DNA from: Lactobacillus sp.
GTDB taxonomy: Bacteria > Bacillota > Bacilli > Lactobacillales > Lactobacillaceae
Assembly (NCBI GenBank): GCA_022484695.1
Contig: JAKVKU010000013.1
Location: 1 to 64,000, forward strand
Direction of reading: 5' to 3'
DNA: 64,000 bases
In this document: positions 36,350-45,992 of the stretch, in pieces
Layout of the letters: the number at the start of each line of letters is the position of its first letter
Position numbering within the stretch: the first letter of the stretch is position 1
Program-made: the position numbers and the translations under genes
Notes under the pieces: generated by a model
Database searches by the model: none
What the model saw: only the letters and a program-made list of their open reading frames with translations
Told to the model about the DNA's origin: nothing

Positions 36350-37687
36350 CTAAAAAATCATGCGTAAAATTGCTGTCATTGTAATGACGGTGATGGCACC
36401 ACCTAAACGCGTTGCCACTTGGGCAAAAGGCATCAAATTCATCCGGTTGGCAGTACTTAAAATCGCCACATCCCCGGTGCCCCCCATGCCACTTTGACAG
36501 GCTGACACAATAGCTGCTTCCACGGGATGCATCTTCATAAATCTGGCAACGCTGAACCCAGTGGCGATCACGGTAAAGACCACACTGATGACCACTATGA
36601 AGTATTGCCAGCTTAACATCCCCACCACATCTTTTAAGGGAATATACAGTAAACCCAAACCAGCCATCAATGGGAATGTGAAATTGCCGGAGATAAATTG
36701 ATACAGTTGTTTAGAACCAACTTGGGTCTCCTTAGGGATAATATTAATATACTTCAGAGCAGCCGCCAAGATAATCATCAAAACTGGTCCGGGAAAGCCA
36801 GTTACCTTTTGTAATAAACCACCGGCAATAAACAGCGTGCAGGCCACCAAAACACCGCCACCCATTAATTTAATGTCCAAAGGCGTTTTATCTTCTTTGA
36901 TGGCATCGGCTAAATCATCTTGATTGGTGGTTTTGACCAATTGGCCTTGGCCAGAATACTTAGGATATTTTTCACCAAAGCGGGCCAATAATGCGGCACA
37001 GGTAATGGCAAAGAAATTCCCAATAATTGTCGCCGGGATTAACTGGGCCACCAATTGGGCGCTGCTGGTACCGGTAATCGCGCCGTAGCCTAGGGATAGT
37101 GGTAAAATACCCTCACCAATACCCCCGGCTAAAACTGGGGTAACGATGAAAAATAAGGTGTGTTGCCAACCTAACCCCAATAAGGTACCTACAGCAGTCC
37201 CTACCCCCATGGCGCAAATCATACCCGCCATCATTGGGACGATCATTTTTAACAAACCTTGCACTAAAATCTTCCGGTTCATACCTAAGATACTGCCACA
37301 AACCAAACAGGCAATATAGAAATATAAGAAATTAGCCTGTTTCATCAAAATATCCGCAGAGGCCAAAATGTTTTTATTGACTAAATTGAAAAATACCAAT
37401 ATGGAAGGAACTAATAATGACAAGATTGCCGGGGCACCAAAGTTTTTCAGAAATGGTATGTTTGCCCCAATCGTCCCTAACAACCACCCTAGGGTTAAAA
37501 TAACCGCAAAGCCACCCAACATATTGACTGGCAACTGTTGTAATATACCAGCAGCCACAATCACCACTGACAGAGCTAGATAAACTGGTAGTGGCACAGA
37601 ACCAACGCGAATCTTCATCCATTTTACCAGAAAATTTGGGGTCTTGTTTTCTTGTGCAGCGTCTTTTGATCTCAATTCACTTTCCAA
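36350..37687 (-). CDS. maeP: Malate transporter, 2-hydroxycarboxylate transporter family
   Basis: A 445-residue carrier of the 2HCT (CitS/CimH/MaeP) family, taking up malate with a cation. About eleven hydrophobic helices are present, with the two conserved GGxG re-entrant loops: VLAGGIGEGILPL in the first half and SGMGGTGDVAIL in the second. The start is a TTG (37687) with AGGAGGG upstream; the nearby ATG is out of frame. It is first in the maePE unit, and its promoter region is shared with maeK. Confidence 0.9.
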   Translation of the reverse strand: MESELRSKDAAQENKTPNFLVKWMKIRVGSVPLPVYLALSVVIVAAGILQQLPVNMLGGFAVILTLGWLLGTIGANIPFLKNFGAPAILSLLVPSILVFFNLVNKNILASADILMKQANFLYFYIACLVCGSILGMNRKILVQGLLKMIVPMMAGMICAMGVGTAVGTLLGLGWQHTLFFIVTPVLAGGIGEGILPLSLGYGAITGTSSAQLVAQLIPATIIGNFFAITCAALLARFGEKYPKYSGQGQLVKTTNQDDLADAIKEDKTPLDIKLMGGGVLVACTLFIAGGLLQKVTGFPGPVLMIILAAALKYINIIPKETQVGSKQLYQFISGNFTFPLMAGLGLLYIPLKDVVGMLSWQYFIVVISVVFTVIATGFSVARFMKMHPVEAAIVSACQSGMGGTGDVAILSTANRMNLMPFAQVATRLGGAITVITMTAILRMIF

Positions 37688-37745
37688 AACATTCCCTCCT
37701 AACTTATTGACTTTAGCTTAGCAAGGGCTTTCCTCAAAATGAAGA

Positions 37746-37811
37746 TTATTTAAGTAATTTAAGTAGTTCAATTAATTTAAGAAAGTGGCGTCAAAAGGGC
37801 TATGGTATACT
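37746..37811 (+). promoter_or_regulatory. MaeR-box-like repeats and maeK promoter
   Basis: The heptamer ATTTAAG occurs at 37748, 37757 and 37775, spaced 9 and 18 bp, with a degenerate copy at 37766. The first copy is within TTATTTAA, which fits the TTATT(A/T)AA motif I recall for MaeR of Lactobacillus casei. An extended -10, TGG-TATACT (-10 at 37806-37811), follows without a good -35 box, as expected for an activated promoter. Confidence 0.55.
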
Positions 37812-37829
37812 TTGCTTGGAGGGATAGCC

Positions 37830-39356
37830 ATGAAAAAACACGTTAGTTTGTGGGCGTTATTGTCCATTATTTTAGTTGCCACGATACTGCTCACCAACAC
37901 GCTGCTATATGGCTCGATCTTGTATATTAATTCACAACATATTCAAAAAGAAGAGGGCCGTCTATTGCTGGCCACCGGCAAACAGCTGGCTTCAGAAGCA
38001 CCCATCAAGTCAACCCTGTTAGCTAATCGCGCGACAGCTGAAGTGACAACTCATACGAATAACATGACGGAAAATTATAATTTTGATTTCATTGTGCTAT
38101 TAAATATGCAGGGCATTCGGCTCACCCATCCCAATCAAGCTAAAATTGGTCAACCCTTTCAAGGGGGCGATGAAAAGAGAGCATTGTCTGGTCACCAATA
38201 CACCTCGATTAGTCGAGGAACTTTAGGAACCTCACTTCGGGGCTTTGTCCCCGTGTTTGATCAGGGCAAACAAATCGGTGTTGTCGCCTTAGGGATTAAG
38301 ATGACTACCCTACAAACCCTGATTCAAGCCTCTCGCAGCGGGTATATCCTGTCCTTACTCATCAGCAGTGGCATTGGTTTGATCACCGCAACTTTGGTAG
38401 CCTATTATTTAAAACGACAACTATTGAATCTAGAACCCCAAGAAATCAGTCGACTACTGGAAGAACGGAATGCCATGCTCAACGAAACAAAAGACATCGT
38501 GGTGGTCACCGATAACCAAGATAATATCACCTTAGCCAATAATGCCGCCAAGACCTTCTATCAGCAACTCACCAATACCGCACTGCCCCTGGAAGGCCAA
38601 CCATTGCAATTTTTATTGCCGGACAAGGCTCAAATTGACTCAAAGCGGCAGGTGGAGCAATTATACCGGCAAAACGGTCAGGATTACCTATTCTATCGGG
38701 CCCCCATTGTTGTGCGCCAACAAATTGTTGGGGCGATTATCTTTCTTAGAAATGCCACGGAGTCCCTTTTTGTCATGGATCAATTGGCCAATACCACGGC
38801 CTATGCCTCCGCACTACAAAGCCAATCCCATGAATTCATGAATAAACTACATATAATTTATGGCCTGGTTGATTTAGAGGCATATACGGAATTAAAAATT
38901 TACCTCAACGATATTTTAAAACCCGCGGAAGCTTTCACCCATAATTTAGCCATCCTGGTGGAGAACCCCTTAATTGCGGGATTTCTAGTGGGCGAGCAGG
39001 AGAAGTTCGCCGAAGCCAAGCTCAATTTACAATTCGAAATTAGTACCGTCTTACCCAATAATGCCAACCAAGATGAAACCATCGCCGTCATCAATGTCTT
39101 GCGTTACATCCACCACGTTTTGTTACAAAACCAATTATCCGGTGATATTATCTTAACCTTGCGCTATCAAGACAACGCCCTGTCGGCTACCTATGTTATT
39201 AATGCCGCCTTACAGCAACCAGCCCCAACCCAAGCCTTTCAAGAAAATTATTTTAAAGTATTGCTAGCAGATGCTGGTGGCCATTTTCAAATTACCCAAC
39301 AACCCCCCAATATTCATTTAGCATTAACCACTAACTATAAAGGTGTGATCAAATGA
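37830..39356 (+). CDS. maeK: CitA/DcuS-type sensor histidine kinase MaeK with degenerate ATPase domain
   Basis: A 508-residue membrane sensor for malate. Order: TM1 (about 7-34), an extracellular sensing domain (35-170), TM2 (171-192), a PAS domain (about 205-315) and a dimerisation helix with His334 in SQSHEFMNKLH, all like CitA/DcuS. The C-terminal ATP-binding part (about 380-508) departs from the family. Where an N-box such as NLIDNAIEA is expected it reads INVLRYIHHVLL. No DnGxGI or GxGLxL glycine box is found. Loss of kinase activity is therefore suspected. The ATG at 37830 has TTGGAGGG upstream; the stop overlaps maeR. Confidence 0.85.
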   Translation: MKKHVSLWALLSIILVATILLTNTLLYGSILYINSQHIQKEEGRLLLATGKQLASEAPIKSTLLANRATAEVTTHTNNMTENYNFDFIVLLNMQGIRLTHPNQAKIGQPFQGGDEKRALSGHQYTSISRGTLGTSLRGFVPVFDQGKQIGVVALGIKMTTLQTLIQASRSGYILSLLISSGIGLITATLVAYYLKRQLLNLEPQEISRLLEERNAMLNETKDIVVVTDNQDNITLANNAAKTFYQQLTNTALPLEGQPLQFLLPDKAQIDSKRQVEQLYRQNGQDYLFYRAPIVVRQQIVGAIIFLRNATESLFVMDQLANTTAYASALQSQSHEFMNKLHIIYGLVDLEAYTELKIYLNDILKPAEAFTHNLAILVENPLIAGFLVGEQEKFAEAKLNLQFEISTVLPNNANQDETIAVINVLRYIHHVLLQNQLSGDIILTLRYQDNALSATYVINAALQQPAPTQAFQENYFKVLLADAGGHFQITQQPPNIHLALTTNYKGVIK

Positions 39357-40036
39357 ACGTTTTAATTGTGGAAGACGACCCCATGGTAGAGTTTATCCAT
39401 CGCAATTATTTAGAGAAACTGGGCTACTTTACGAATATTTACTCGGCCAATGACACGCAAAGCGCCCTACAATTAATGGCTACTAAATCTATTCAATTAC
39501 TGCTCTTAGATATTCATTTGAAAACTAGCAATGGCCTAGAATTTCTTCGGACTTTGCGCACTCAACAGTATCGCGTTGATGTCATCGTGATTACCGCGGC
39601 CAATGAATCTTTAAATGTTCAAACTGGCTTCCACTTAGGGGCACTGGACTACTTGATCAAGCCCTTCACCTTCGAACGTTTTGCCAAAAGTATTCAGCTT
39701 TTTATCGACAAATGCCAAAGCCTTAAAAATGAAACGATCGATCAACAAGCCATTGACCACTTAACCGCCACTCACCCAGCGGCCCCAATTCAAAATAAGG
39801 ATGATGCCATTCTTGAAAAGGGCCTGTCCCCTGAAACCTTGGCATTAATTACCACCACTATCCACCAGCTTGACCAACCCTTTAGTGTGCAGACCTTAGC
39901 CACCAAAACCCAGCTCTCCCATGTCTCAGTGCGCAAATATTTAGCCTATCTTGAAACTAACCACCAATTGCAAGCTGAAACTATCTATACCAAAGTTGGC
40001 CGGCCTTATAAGGTTTATCATGTAATTAAAGCTTAA
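39353..40036 (+). CDS. maeR: CitB-family response regulator MaeR
   Basis: A 227-residue regulator. The receiver domain has VEDDPMVEF, Asp53 in LLLLDIHLKTSNG and Lys in YLIKPF. The C-terminal helix-turn-helix of the CitT/CitB type reads FSVQTLATKTQLSHVSVRKYLAYLE. It should activate maePE, and possibly maeKR, in response to malate. The start ATG overlaps the maeK stop (ATGA), so the two are translated together. All residues needed for phosphorylation are intact, unlike the ATPase domain of its partner kinase. Confidence 0.92.
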   Translation: MNVLIVEDDPMVEFIHRNYLEKLGYFTNIYSANDTQSALQLMATKSIQLLLLDIHLKTSNGLEFLRTLRTQQYRVDVIVITAANESLNVQTGFHLGALDYLIKPFTFERFAKSIQLFIDKCQSLKNETIDQQAIDHLTATHPAAPIQNKDDAILEKGLSPETLALITTTIHQLDQPFSVQTLATKTQLSHVSVRKYLAYLETNHQLQAETIYTKVGRPYKVYHVIKA

Positions 40037-40131
40037 TTGTAGGGCTTTGGTAAAAAGCGCTAACCTCACCCCCTGCACCAGATACGCATCCCCCCAAACA
40101 TAGGTGCCAAACAGAAAGGACGTCCGATCTT

Positions 40132-40833
40132 TTGAAAACAACGATATTACTCGTGGAAGATGAACCGGGTCTAGCCGATTCACTGAAAACTGAATTTGAA
40201 TTAGAAGATATGCAGGTCATTTGGGCCAAGGATGGCTTAGAAGCTTTAGCGAAATTTAAAGCCCATCAAAATCAAATCCAACTCATTATTTTGGACTGGA
40301 TGCTCCCCAAATTAGATGGTTTTGGCGTCTTACGGCGTATTCGCAAAACCAGTGAAGTGCCGGTGATCATGCTGACTGCCCGGAACTATATTGGTGATAA
40401 AGTGGCCGGCCTCAGCGGTGGGGCTGATGATTACATCACCAAACCCTTTGAAATGGAAGAGCTCCTGGTCCGCATTGAAGTTGCCCTACGCCACGGCCAG
40501 CAAAATACCACCTTTAACACCGGTTATCACATTGATGACCTCAGCGTGGACACCGATACCAAACGGGTCCAGCGCCATGGCCTGATCATCCCCTTGACCC
40601 AACGGGAATATGAATTGCTCCTGGTTTTATTGGCCCACCAGGACCAACCCTGTCCCAGAGATGACCTGTTAGATGCCGTTTGGGGCATTGACTTTGATGG
40701 CCAACCCAATATTTTGGATGTTTATGTTCGTAATCTCCGGGCTAAAATCGATGCCAATCCCACTGAAAAAAAGTTGATCCATACCATCCGCGGCATTGGC
40801 TATATGATTTCTGACAACGTCGCGGCCTTATAA
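40132..40833 (+). CDS. OmpR-family response regulator
   Basis: A 233-residue regulator resembling ArlR/CusR. The receiver domain has LVEDEPGLAD, Asp55 in IILDWMLPKLDG and Lys in YITKPF. The winged-helix effector domain has LTQREYELLLVLL and DVYVRNLRAKI. It starts at a TTG (40132) with an AAAGGA eleven bases upstream, a rather long gap; no better start is seen. The partner kinase gene starts five bases after the stop. The downstream envelope genes are candidate targets by position. Confidence 0.9.
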   Translation: MKTTILLVEDEPGLADSLKTEFELEDMQVIWAKDGLEALAKFKAHQNQIQLIILDWMLPKLDGFGVLRRIRKTSEVPVIMLTARNYIGDKVAGLSGGADDYITKPFEMEELLVRIEVALRHGQQNTTFNTGYHIDDLSVDTDTKRVQRHGLIIPLTQREYELLLVLLAHQDQPCPRDDLLDAVWGIDFDGQPNILDVYVRNLRAKIDANPTEKKLIHTIRGIGYMISDNVAAL

Positions 40834-40838
40834 GTCAG

Positions 40839-42245
40839 GTGAGCTTATTGCTAAAAATGAAAAATCAATCCAGCGCTGCCATCATGTTACGTCATTTAAT
40901 GGCCATGGTGGTCTGCATTACCTTGTCCCTAGGTATGCTTATTGTGATCGCAGTTGGCCATCAATTGCTGGAAGAAGTCACCAGCACTTCAGCCCATACC
41001 ATGGCGAGTTTGAAGAAAACCGATATTGATAGTGATAATGATTGGGATATTTGGCGTAAAAATAGTACGCTAGACACCAGCTCCAGTTATATTGCCATTG
41101 ATAATATGCGCGCTGATGCCAAAGTAAAACATTACTACTCCCCTAACACCGCTAAACTGCTGGCGGTTAAGCCAGTAGCCGTTCCGCTGATCCAAAATTT
41201 ATATTATCGCACTGATAAAGGCTTATTTTTTCATCAGACGGTGCACGCCCGGGGCATTAAATACGAACTTTGGCAAAGCGTCCAAAGTCAAATGGCTATT
41301 TTAGGTCGAGTCATGACGGTGACGATTTTATTGTTGATTTTAACCTTATTCGTCAGTCCCTTTTATATCCGCCGCCTCACCCACAAACTGACGGATCCTT
41401 TACAAACCCTGTCAAAAAGCACCCAGAATATTATCGCCGCTGATCAACCTGATGACCAAGCCACCCAATTGCCTGTCCCCAAATACCCCACGGAAGTTGC
41501 TGACTTAGCAACCAGCTTTAATGCCTTGCTGGACCAGCTGCACCAACGGCAAGCCCAGCAGAAAAGTTTTGTGATGAATGCTGCCCATGAATTGCGCACG
41601 CCCATTGCAACCATCAGAAGCCATGCCCAACTAATTGAACGCCACGCCAACCAACATCCTGAGATCGTTCCCAAATCTGTCTCTTACATTATTGATGAAT
41701 CCCGTCAAATGCAACAACTCATTGACGAACTGCTGCAACTGTCCCATGCGGATCAATTGCCCCTGCAGATGCAGCGCTTTAACCTAAGTACCACCGTTGC
41801 TGATTTGCTCCTGCAATTAACCTCCACCATTGCCCAACCCATCACCAGCACCATTGCACCAGGTATTTTCATTGAAGGTAATGCAGCGGCGCTCACCCAA
41901 ATCGTCGATAATTTAATCACCAATGCTGGCAAATACTCGCCGGCAAATAGCACCATCCAGGTAACCTTGACCCAAACTGAACCTGACCAAGTTAACCTAA
42001 CCGTCGCCGATCAGGGACGGGGCATTGATCCTAAAGATCGAGCGCACATTTTCGAACGATTTTACCGCAGTGCCGATGTGCGCGGTTCCGTGCCAGGTAC
42101 CGGCTTAGGCCTGGCCATTGCCGCCCAATTAGCCAAGATGAGTCATGGTCATTTTGAAGTCACCGCTAATCATCCTAAGGGAACCACCATGCAACTGATC
42201 CTCCCCTTACATCAACCCACTGAAGAAGCTCAAAAAAATGATTGA
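40839..42245 (+). CDS. Sensor histidine kinase (ArlS-like)
   Basis: Up to 468 residues: TM1 (about 20-44), an extracellular domain (45-150), TM2 (155-175), a HAMP linker, HisKA with His250 in AAHELRTPIATI, and an ATPase domain with VDNLITNAGKYS, DQGRGID and GTGLGLAI. All kinase boxes are intact. The start is uncertain: the GTG at 40839 lies inside the AGGTGAG site, a TTG at 40848 is four bases from it, and an ATG is at 40857. The end of the gene overlaps a terminator stem. Confidence 0.9.
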   Translation: MSLLLKMKNQSSAAIMLRHLMAMVVCITLSLGMLIVIAVGHQLLEEVTSTSAHTMASLKKTDIDSDNDWDIWRKNSTLDTSSSYIAIDNMRADAKVKHYYSPNTAKLLAVKPVAVPLIQNLYYRTDKGLFFHQTVHARGIKYELWQSVQSQMAILGRVMTVTILLLILTLFVSPFYIRRLTHKLTDPLQTLSKSTQNIIAADQPDDQATQLPVPKYPTEVADLATSFNALLDQLHQRQAQQKSFVMNAAHELRTPIATIRSHAQLIERHANQHPEIVPKSVSYIIDESRQMQQLIDELLQLSHADQLPLQMQRFNLSTTVADLLLQLTSTIAQPITSTIAPGIFIEGNAAALTQIVDNLITNAGKYSPANSTIQVTLTQTEPDQVNLTVADQGRGIDPKDRAHIFERFYRSADVRGSVPGTGLGLAIAAQLAKMSHGHFEVTANHPKGTTMQLILPLHQPTEEAQKND

Positions 42246-42266
42246 TTTTTTTGAGCTTCTTTTTTC
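42224..42266 (+). terminator. Intrinsic terminator after the OmpR-type two-component genes
   Basis: AAGAAGCTCAAAAAA pairs with TTTTTTTGAGCTTCTT, followed by T residues. The 5' arm lies inside the last codons of the kinase gene. Confidence 0.85.
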
Positions 42267-42307
42267 TTGGCAATTTATAAGACATTCTGAAAAAAACTCA
42301 GAATTCA

Positions 42308-42335
42308 GCCCCGCTGTAGCGGGCTTTTACAACGG
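42308..42335 (+). terminator. GC-rich hairpin with short T run
   Basis: A CCCGCT-GT-AGCGGG stem is followed by CTTTTAC, 60 bases after the kinase gene. It may be a second terminator or a leader hairpin of the dedA unit. Confidence 0.4.
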
Positions 42336-42468
42336 TCCCGTCGGCAAAATTCAGGTTAGCTTTAGTTTAGCTAGCTAGGTGCCACGCCTTTTTTCAACTA
42401 TGCTAAGCCCATGATACAGTTTGCATCCTATCACTGTAGTCATTCAAATTATGCAGGGGGCTTGGCTT

Positions 42469-43119
42469 ATGTCACTTTCAATACTCTTATCCTTTATCCC
42501 AAATATCGATCAACTTCTACCGCAGTTGATTAGCCAGTATGGCAATTTCATTTATATCGGTTTATTTTTACTGATTTTTATCGAGACCGGCCTAGTCATC
42601 TTCCCGTTTCTCCCCGGAGATTCATTACTGTTCCTATGCGGCTCCCTAGCCGCACTTTCAAAACAGTCTTTGAATATTTGGCTCTTGCTGATCCTGCTGA
42701 CGTTAGCAGCAGTTAGTGGCGATGCCGTGAATTTCGAAGTTGGCCAACATTTCGGTCATTATTTGACCACAACTTCCAAATTAAATCGCTTTATTAAGCC
42801 CCAATACCTGCAACGCTCACAGGCCTTCTTCAACCAACATGGCAAACTGGCTATTTTCTTAGGCCGCTTCATCCCAATTATTCGGACCTTTATCCCCTTT
42901 ACAGCGGGCATCGGGCAAATGCGTTACCGCGACTTCATCGCCTACAATATTAGCGGCGGTTTCAGTTGGGTCCTATTGGCCCTGGGCGCGGGTTATTTCT
43001 TGGGCAACATCGCCTTCGTCAAAGCCCATTTCGAACTCCTTTTAATTGCCATCGTCTTAATTTCACTGCTACCAGTGCTAGTGATGGCTCTGCGTAAAAA
43101 AGGGGGTGCTGTGCAATGA
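42469..43119 (+). CDS. DedA/VTT-domain membrane protein
   Basis: A 216-residue protein of the DedA family. The family core FIETGLVIFPFLPGDSLLF and the second-half LGRFIPIIRTFIPFTAGIGQM, with its conserved Arg residues, are clear. Members UptA and PopT translocate undecaprenyl phosphate across the membrane, so lipid-carrier recycling is the likely role. The ATG at 42469, with GGGGG eight bases upstream, is chosen over upstream starts. The PAP2 gene overlaps its stop by four bases. Confidence 0.88.
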   Translation: MSLSILLSFIPNIDQLLPQLISQYGNFIYIGLFLLIFIETGLVIFPFLPGDSLLFLCGSLAALSKQSLNIWLLLILLTLAAVSGDAVNFEVGQHFGHYLTTTSKLNRFIKPQYLQRSQAFFNQHGKLAIFLGRFIPIIRTFIPFTAGIGQMRYRDFIAYNISGGFSWVLLALGAGYFLGNIAFVKAHFELLLIAIVLISLLPVLVMALRKKGGAVQ

Positions 43120-43772
43120 CCCTAAAAAAACGCTATTTCTACGGCCATGCTTTACTGCTTATCTTTTTATTTTTGGCGGTCAATGTGATGTTGCAGACCA
43201 GCTGGTTAACCCGAATGGATCACCAACTACAAACGCAGCTAGCCACCACAAGTACCATAAATATAACGATTTTTAAAACAATTGCTTTCTTAGGCAGTCC
43301 CGCAACGGTTATGGTGTTAACGGCCATACTTTGTGGGTATCTATGGTTTTATCGCAGTCCGGCGTACAGTATATGGATCGCCACCATTCAACTGACCGGC
43401 GCGGGTATCGTTGAAGTGATCAAATACATCGTGCAACGGGCTCGGCCGCTTCATCAAATCGTGCCGGATACTGGCTTTAGTTTTCCCAGTGGCCATACAT
43501 TTTGTACTACAATTTTCATCTGTACCTTATTAATGGTGGGCCTGCCCCTGATCAAAGATCAAGAAAAGCAATTAGCGGTCACCTTAATGGCCATTGTCTG
43601 GCTGTTAATGGTCGCTGCTTCTCGAATTGTACTGCGGGATCATTTTCCATCAGATGTCTTGGGCAGTCTGCTGATGGCCGGTGCTTTTTGGCTACTGTTT
43701 ATCCCCCAAGAAGCCTTCATCCTGGGCATTATGAAGCGCCAGCTGTTTAAAGGTTGGTCCTCCAAACTGTAA
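43116..43772 (+). CDS. PAP2-family phosphatase
   Basis: A 218-residue membrane phosphatase with the three PAP2 motifs: KYIVQRARP, FSFPSGHT and SRIVLRDHFPSDV. About six helices. Family members dephosphorylate lipid phosphates such as undecaprenyl pyrophosphate or phosphatidylglycerol phosphate. The ATGA overlap with the DedA gene shows coupled translation, which favours undecaprenyl pyrophosphate as substrate; this is inference. Confidence 0.9.
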   Translation: MTLKKRYFYGHALLLIFLFLAVNVMLQTSWLTRMDHQLQTQLATTSTINITIFKTIAFLGSPATVMVLTAILCGYLWFYRSPAYSIWIATIQLTGAGIVEVIKYIVQRARPLHQIVPDTGFSFPSGHTFCTTIFICTLLMVGLPLIKDQEKQLAVTLMAIVWLLMVAASRIVLRDHFPSDVLGSLLMAGAFWLLFIPQEAFILGIMKRQLFKGWSSKL

Positions 43773-43921
43773 TCAGGACGCCCGTCTGTAAATAATCATT
43801 ACTTTTGTAAAACTTATGTAAAAATACGCCCCTTGCAGATTATCACAAGTTGTTTCAAGATGGTTATGGAAACACCATCGCTAAATTGTTAATCAGACTT
43901 AAAGTTGGGTGTGATCAAGAA

Positions 43922-45886
43922 ATGTCTAAAGCGCGTCAGCTAATGCTGCTGCCGATCTTACTGGCAATTTGTTTAATCTTTGGTATCTTCAGCAAACTTT
44001 ATAACTTTAATACCTATCTTGACGGTGCCGTTATCCTTTTATTAAGTGGCAGTATCATGCTGACTTGGTACTTGCTAGCCCCATTTATCAACCGACTCAC
44101 CCGCCCGCAAATTAAAGGCATCATCGTGCTGGTTTTAGGCTTGATGTTACTCTTGCAGATCCTCATTTTGATCTATCTGCCAGATACCATTTTTCATGAT
44201 CCTTATCGCGTCTTATCCCAGGCTGACAAAATGGCCGCAGGCAAAGTCAGTTGGAAAACCACTTATTTCTGGCGCTATCCCAATAATGTTCCCATCACTT
44301 ACTTACTGGCTTTATGGCTACGTTTGACACTGTGGTTGGGGTTAAGTACAAATGTTGCGCTGGATATGATGAATGTTGTGCTGTTAGATATATTTATCTG
44401 CCTAGTTCTTTATACCCTCTACCAATGTCGGCAAAAAAACACCATCTTATTGGGCACCCTGGCTTTTCTAACCATGACACCCTTTGCCTATACTTATTAT
44501 CTCCAGGTATTTTATTCTGATTTACCTGCGATGCTCAGCTTATTGGTTATTTTCCGCACCTTAATCTTTTGGCCCCGTCGCTCTAAACAACAACGTTTTG
44601 GTAGTGGTGTATTGCTTTGTGCCGCCGTCTTGTTAGGCCAATTGCTCAAGCCAAATCTGATTGTACTGCTACCAGCCCTGGCCATTTTATTGGGCTTAAT
44701 CTTTGGTAAAAAAATAGGCCATCATTTCAAATTGTGGACCCCCGTTTTACTGATTGTCTTGGGTTTTGCTTTAAGCCTGCCGGCCAAACAATTGATCTAT
44801 ACCGCCAGTAACTTCCAGCCGCATGCCGCTTATGAATTGCCGGTCACTTCTTGGATATTGACCGGTACCAATGCCGCTTCTAAGGGGACTTACGCCAGCG
44901 CAGATGTGCAACATGCCGTCAAACTCCCCAATAAACAAGCCCGCCAGCAATATGATTTAAAGGCGATTGCCACGCGGGTCCAACGCCTGGGGCCAAAAGG
45001 ACTGTTGAAACTATGGGCCGTCAAATTAGGTGTCTTCTTCGATGTCAGCGCCATTCAAGATTGGTATAACGGTGGTTTTCGCGCCGCCCCAGCCTGGTAT
45101 CAAAATCATGCCCAGTTCCTTAGTACATTGACGGCAATCACTTATCAAGTAGCCACAATCGTGCTTTTACTGACTGCTAGCTGGCGCTTAATCATTTGGC
45201 GGCCTAATTTAAAACATACGGCAGATGTGGTGGCCCTATTGGCCGTTCTCACAACTTTAGGTTATTTAGCCTTCCATGTTATTTTTTGGGAGGTTGAAGC
45301 CCGGTATGGCCAATTGATCTTACCCCTGCTCATTTTCCAAATTGCAGCTTTGCCGAAACCACGGCCAAACCACAACTTCAATCCACATTTATTGCCCCTT
45401 TTGCTGGTTTTAGTCACCGGGATTGGTTTAATGGGTTGGTCCAAGTGGCTGGCTGACAATTATCCGAGAACCCAAGTGGTGGCAGCCCAACGTAGTCAAC
45501 TCTCTGCCCAATATCATGCCTTGCCCACCTTGCTGGCTGCCGGCAGTACCATCACCCAACAAGTCGCCATAAATGCCAGCGCCACTTATTTTTCCGTGCA
45601 GATCCATCAAAATGTCAAGGTCTTGGTACGACTGACCAATCTCAAAACTCACCAAACTTACAATTTAAAGCGCCAAAATGATGTTTATCGTCTCACCCAG
45701 GCGTTAAATACCGGTAAATATCGCATAACGGTCACAAATAATTGCAATACTGGTCAGCAAATTGATATTATAAATACCTATCATTACCAATTAGCTAACT
45801 ATCCTTTAATGATTCATAATCAAAAACATTTTACAAGTTCATTGGTTTACACTGCCCTCGCGCAACAAAATGCAGTACCATTTTAA
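43922..45886 (+). CDS. GT-C-type membrane glycosyltransferase
   Basis: About 654 residues with twelve or more hydrophobic helices and a C-terminal soluble domain (about 510-654). An acidic DPYRVLSQADKMAAG segment after the second or third helix and an EVEARYGQL segment late in the membrane part resemble the GT39/ArnT-like GT-C fold, which transfers sugars from polyprenyl-phosphate donors on the outer side of the membrane. The ATG at 43922 is chosen because the hydrophobic region starts just after it; its ribosome binding site is weak, and a TTG at 43850 would add 24 residues. The GT2 gene downstream probably makes its donor. Confidence 0.75.
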   Translation: MSKARQLMLLPILLAICLIFGIFSKLYNFNTYLDGAVILLLSGSIMLTWYLLAPFINRLTRPQIKGIIVLVLGLMLLLQILILIYLPDTIFHDPYRVLSQADKMAAGKVSWKTTYFWRYPNNVPITYLLALWLRLTLWLGLSTNVALDMMNVVLLDIFICLVLYTLYQCRQKNTILLGTLAFLTMTPFAYTYYLQVFYSDLPAMLSLLVIFRTLIFWPRRSKQQRFGSGVLLCAAVLLGQLLKPNLIVLLPALAILLGLIFGKKIGHHFKLWTPVLLIVLGFALSLPAKQLIYTASNFQPHAAYELPVTSWILTGTNAASKGTYASADVQHAVKLPNKQARQQYDLKAIATRVQRLGPKGLLKLWAVKLGVFFDVSAIQDWYNGGFRAAPAWYQNHAQFLSTLTAITYQVATIVLLLTASWRLIIWRPNLKHTADVVALLAVLTTLGYLAFHVIFWEVEARYGQLILPLLIFQIAALPKPRPNHNFNPHLLPLLLVLVTGIGLMGWSKWLADNYPRTQVVAAQRSQLSAQYHALPTLLAAGSTITQQVAINASATYFSVQIHQNVKVLVRLTNLKTHQTYNLKRQNDVYRLTQALNTGKYRITVTNNCNTGQQIDIINTYHYQLANYPLMIHNQKHFTSSLVYTALAQQNAVPF

Positions 45887-45992
45887 CGGCTGGGCTACAA
45901 TAAAGTTAGTCGTTACGTTACAATTAAAACGGCATTTATTTTATGCCTTCGAAATTATATTTTGCGAAAATGAAGAGAACGGGGCCTTATTT

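Noticed and set aside
38960-39356. Frameshift hiding a normal ATPase domain in MaeK
   Set aside because: Alternative-frame translations of this stretch show no N or G boxes, and the frame joins maeR with a clean ATGA overlap, so divergence rather than a frameshift is favoured.
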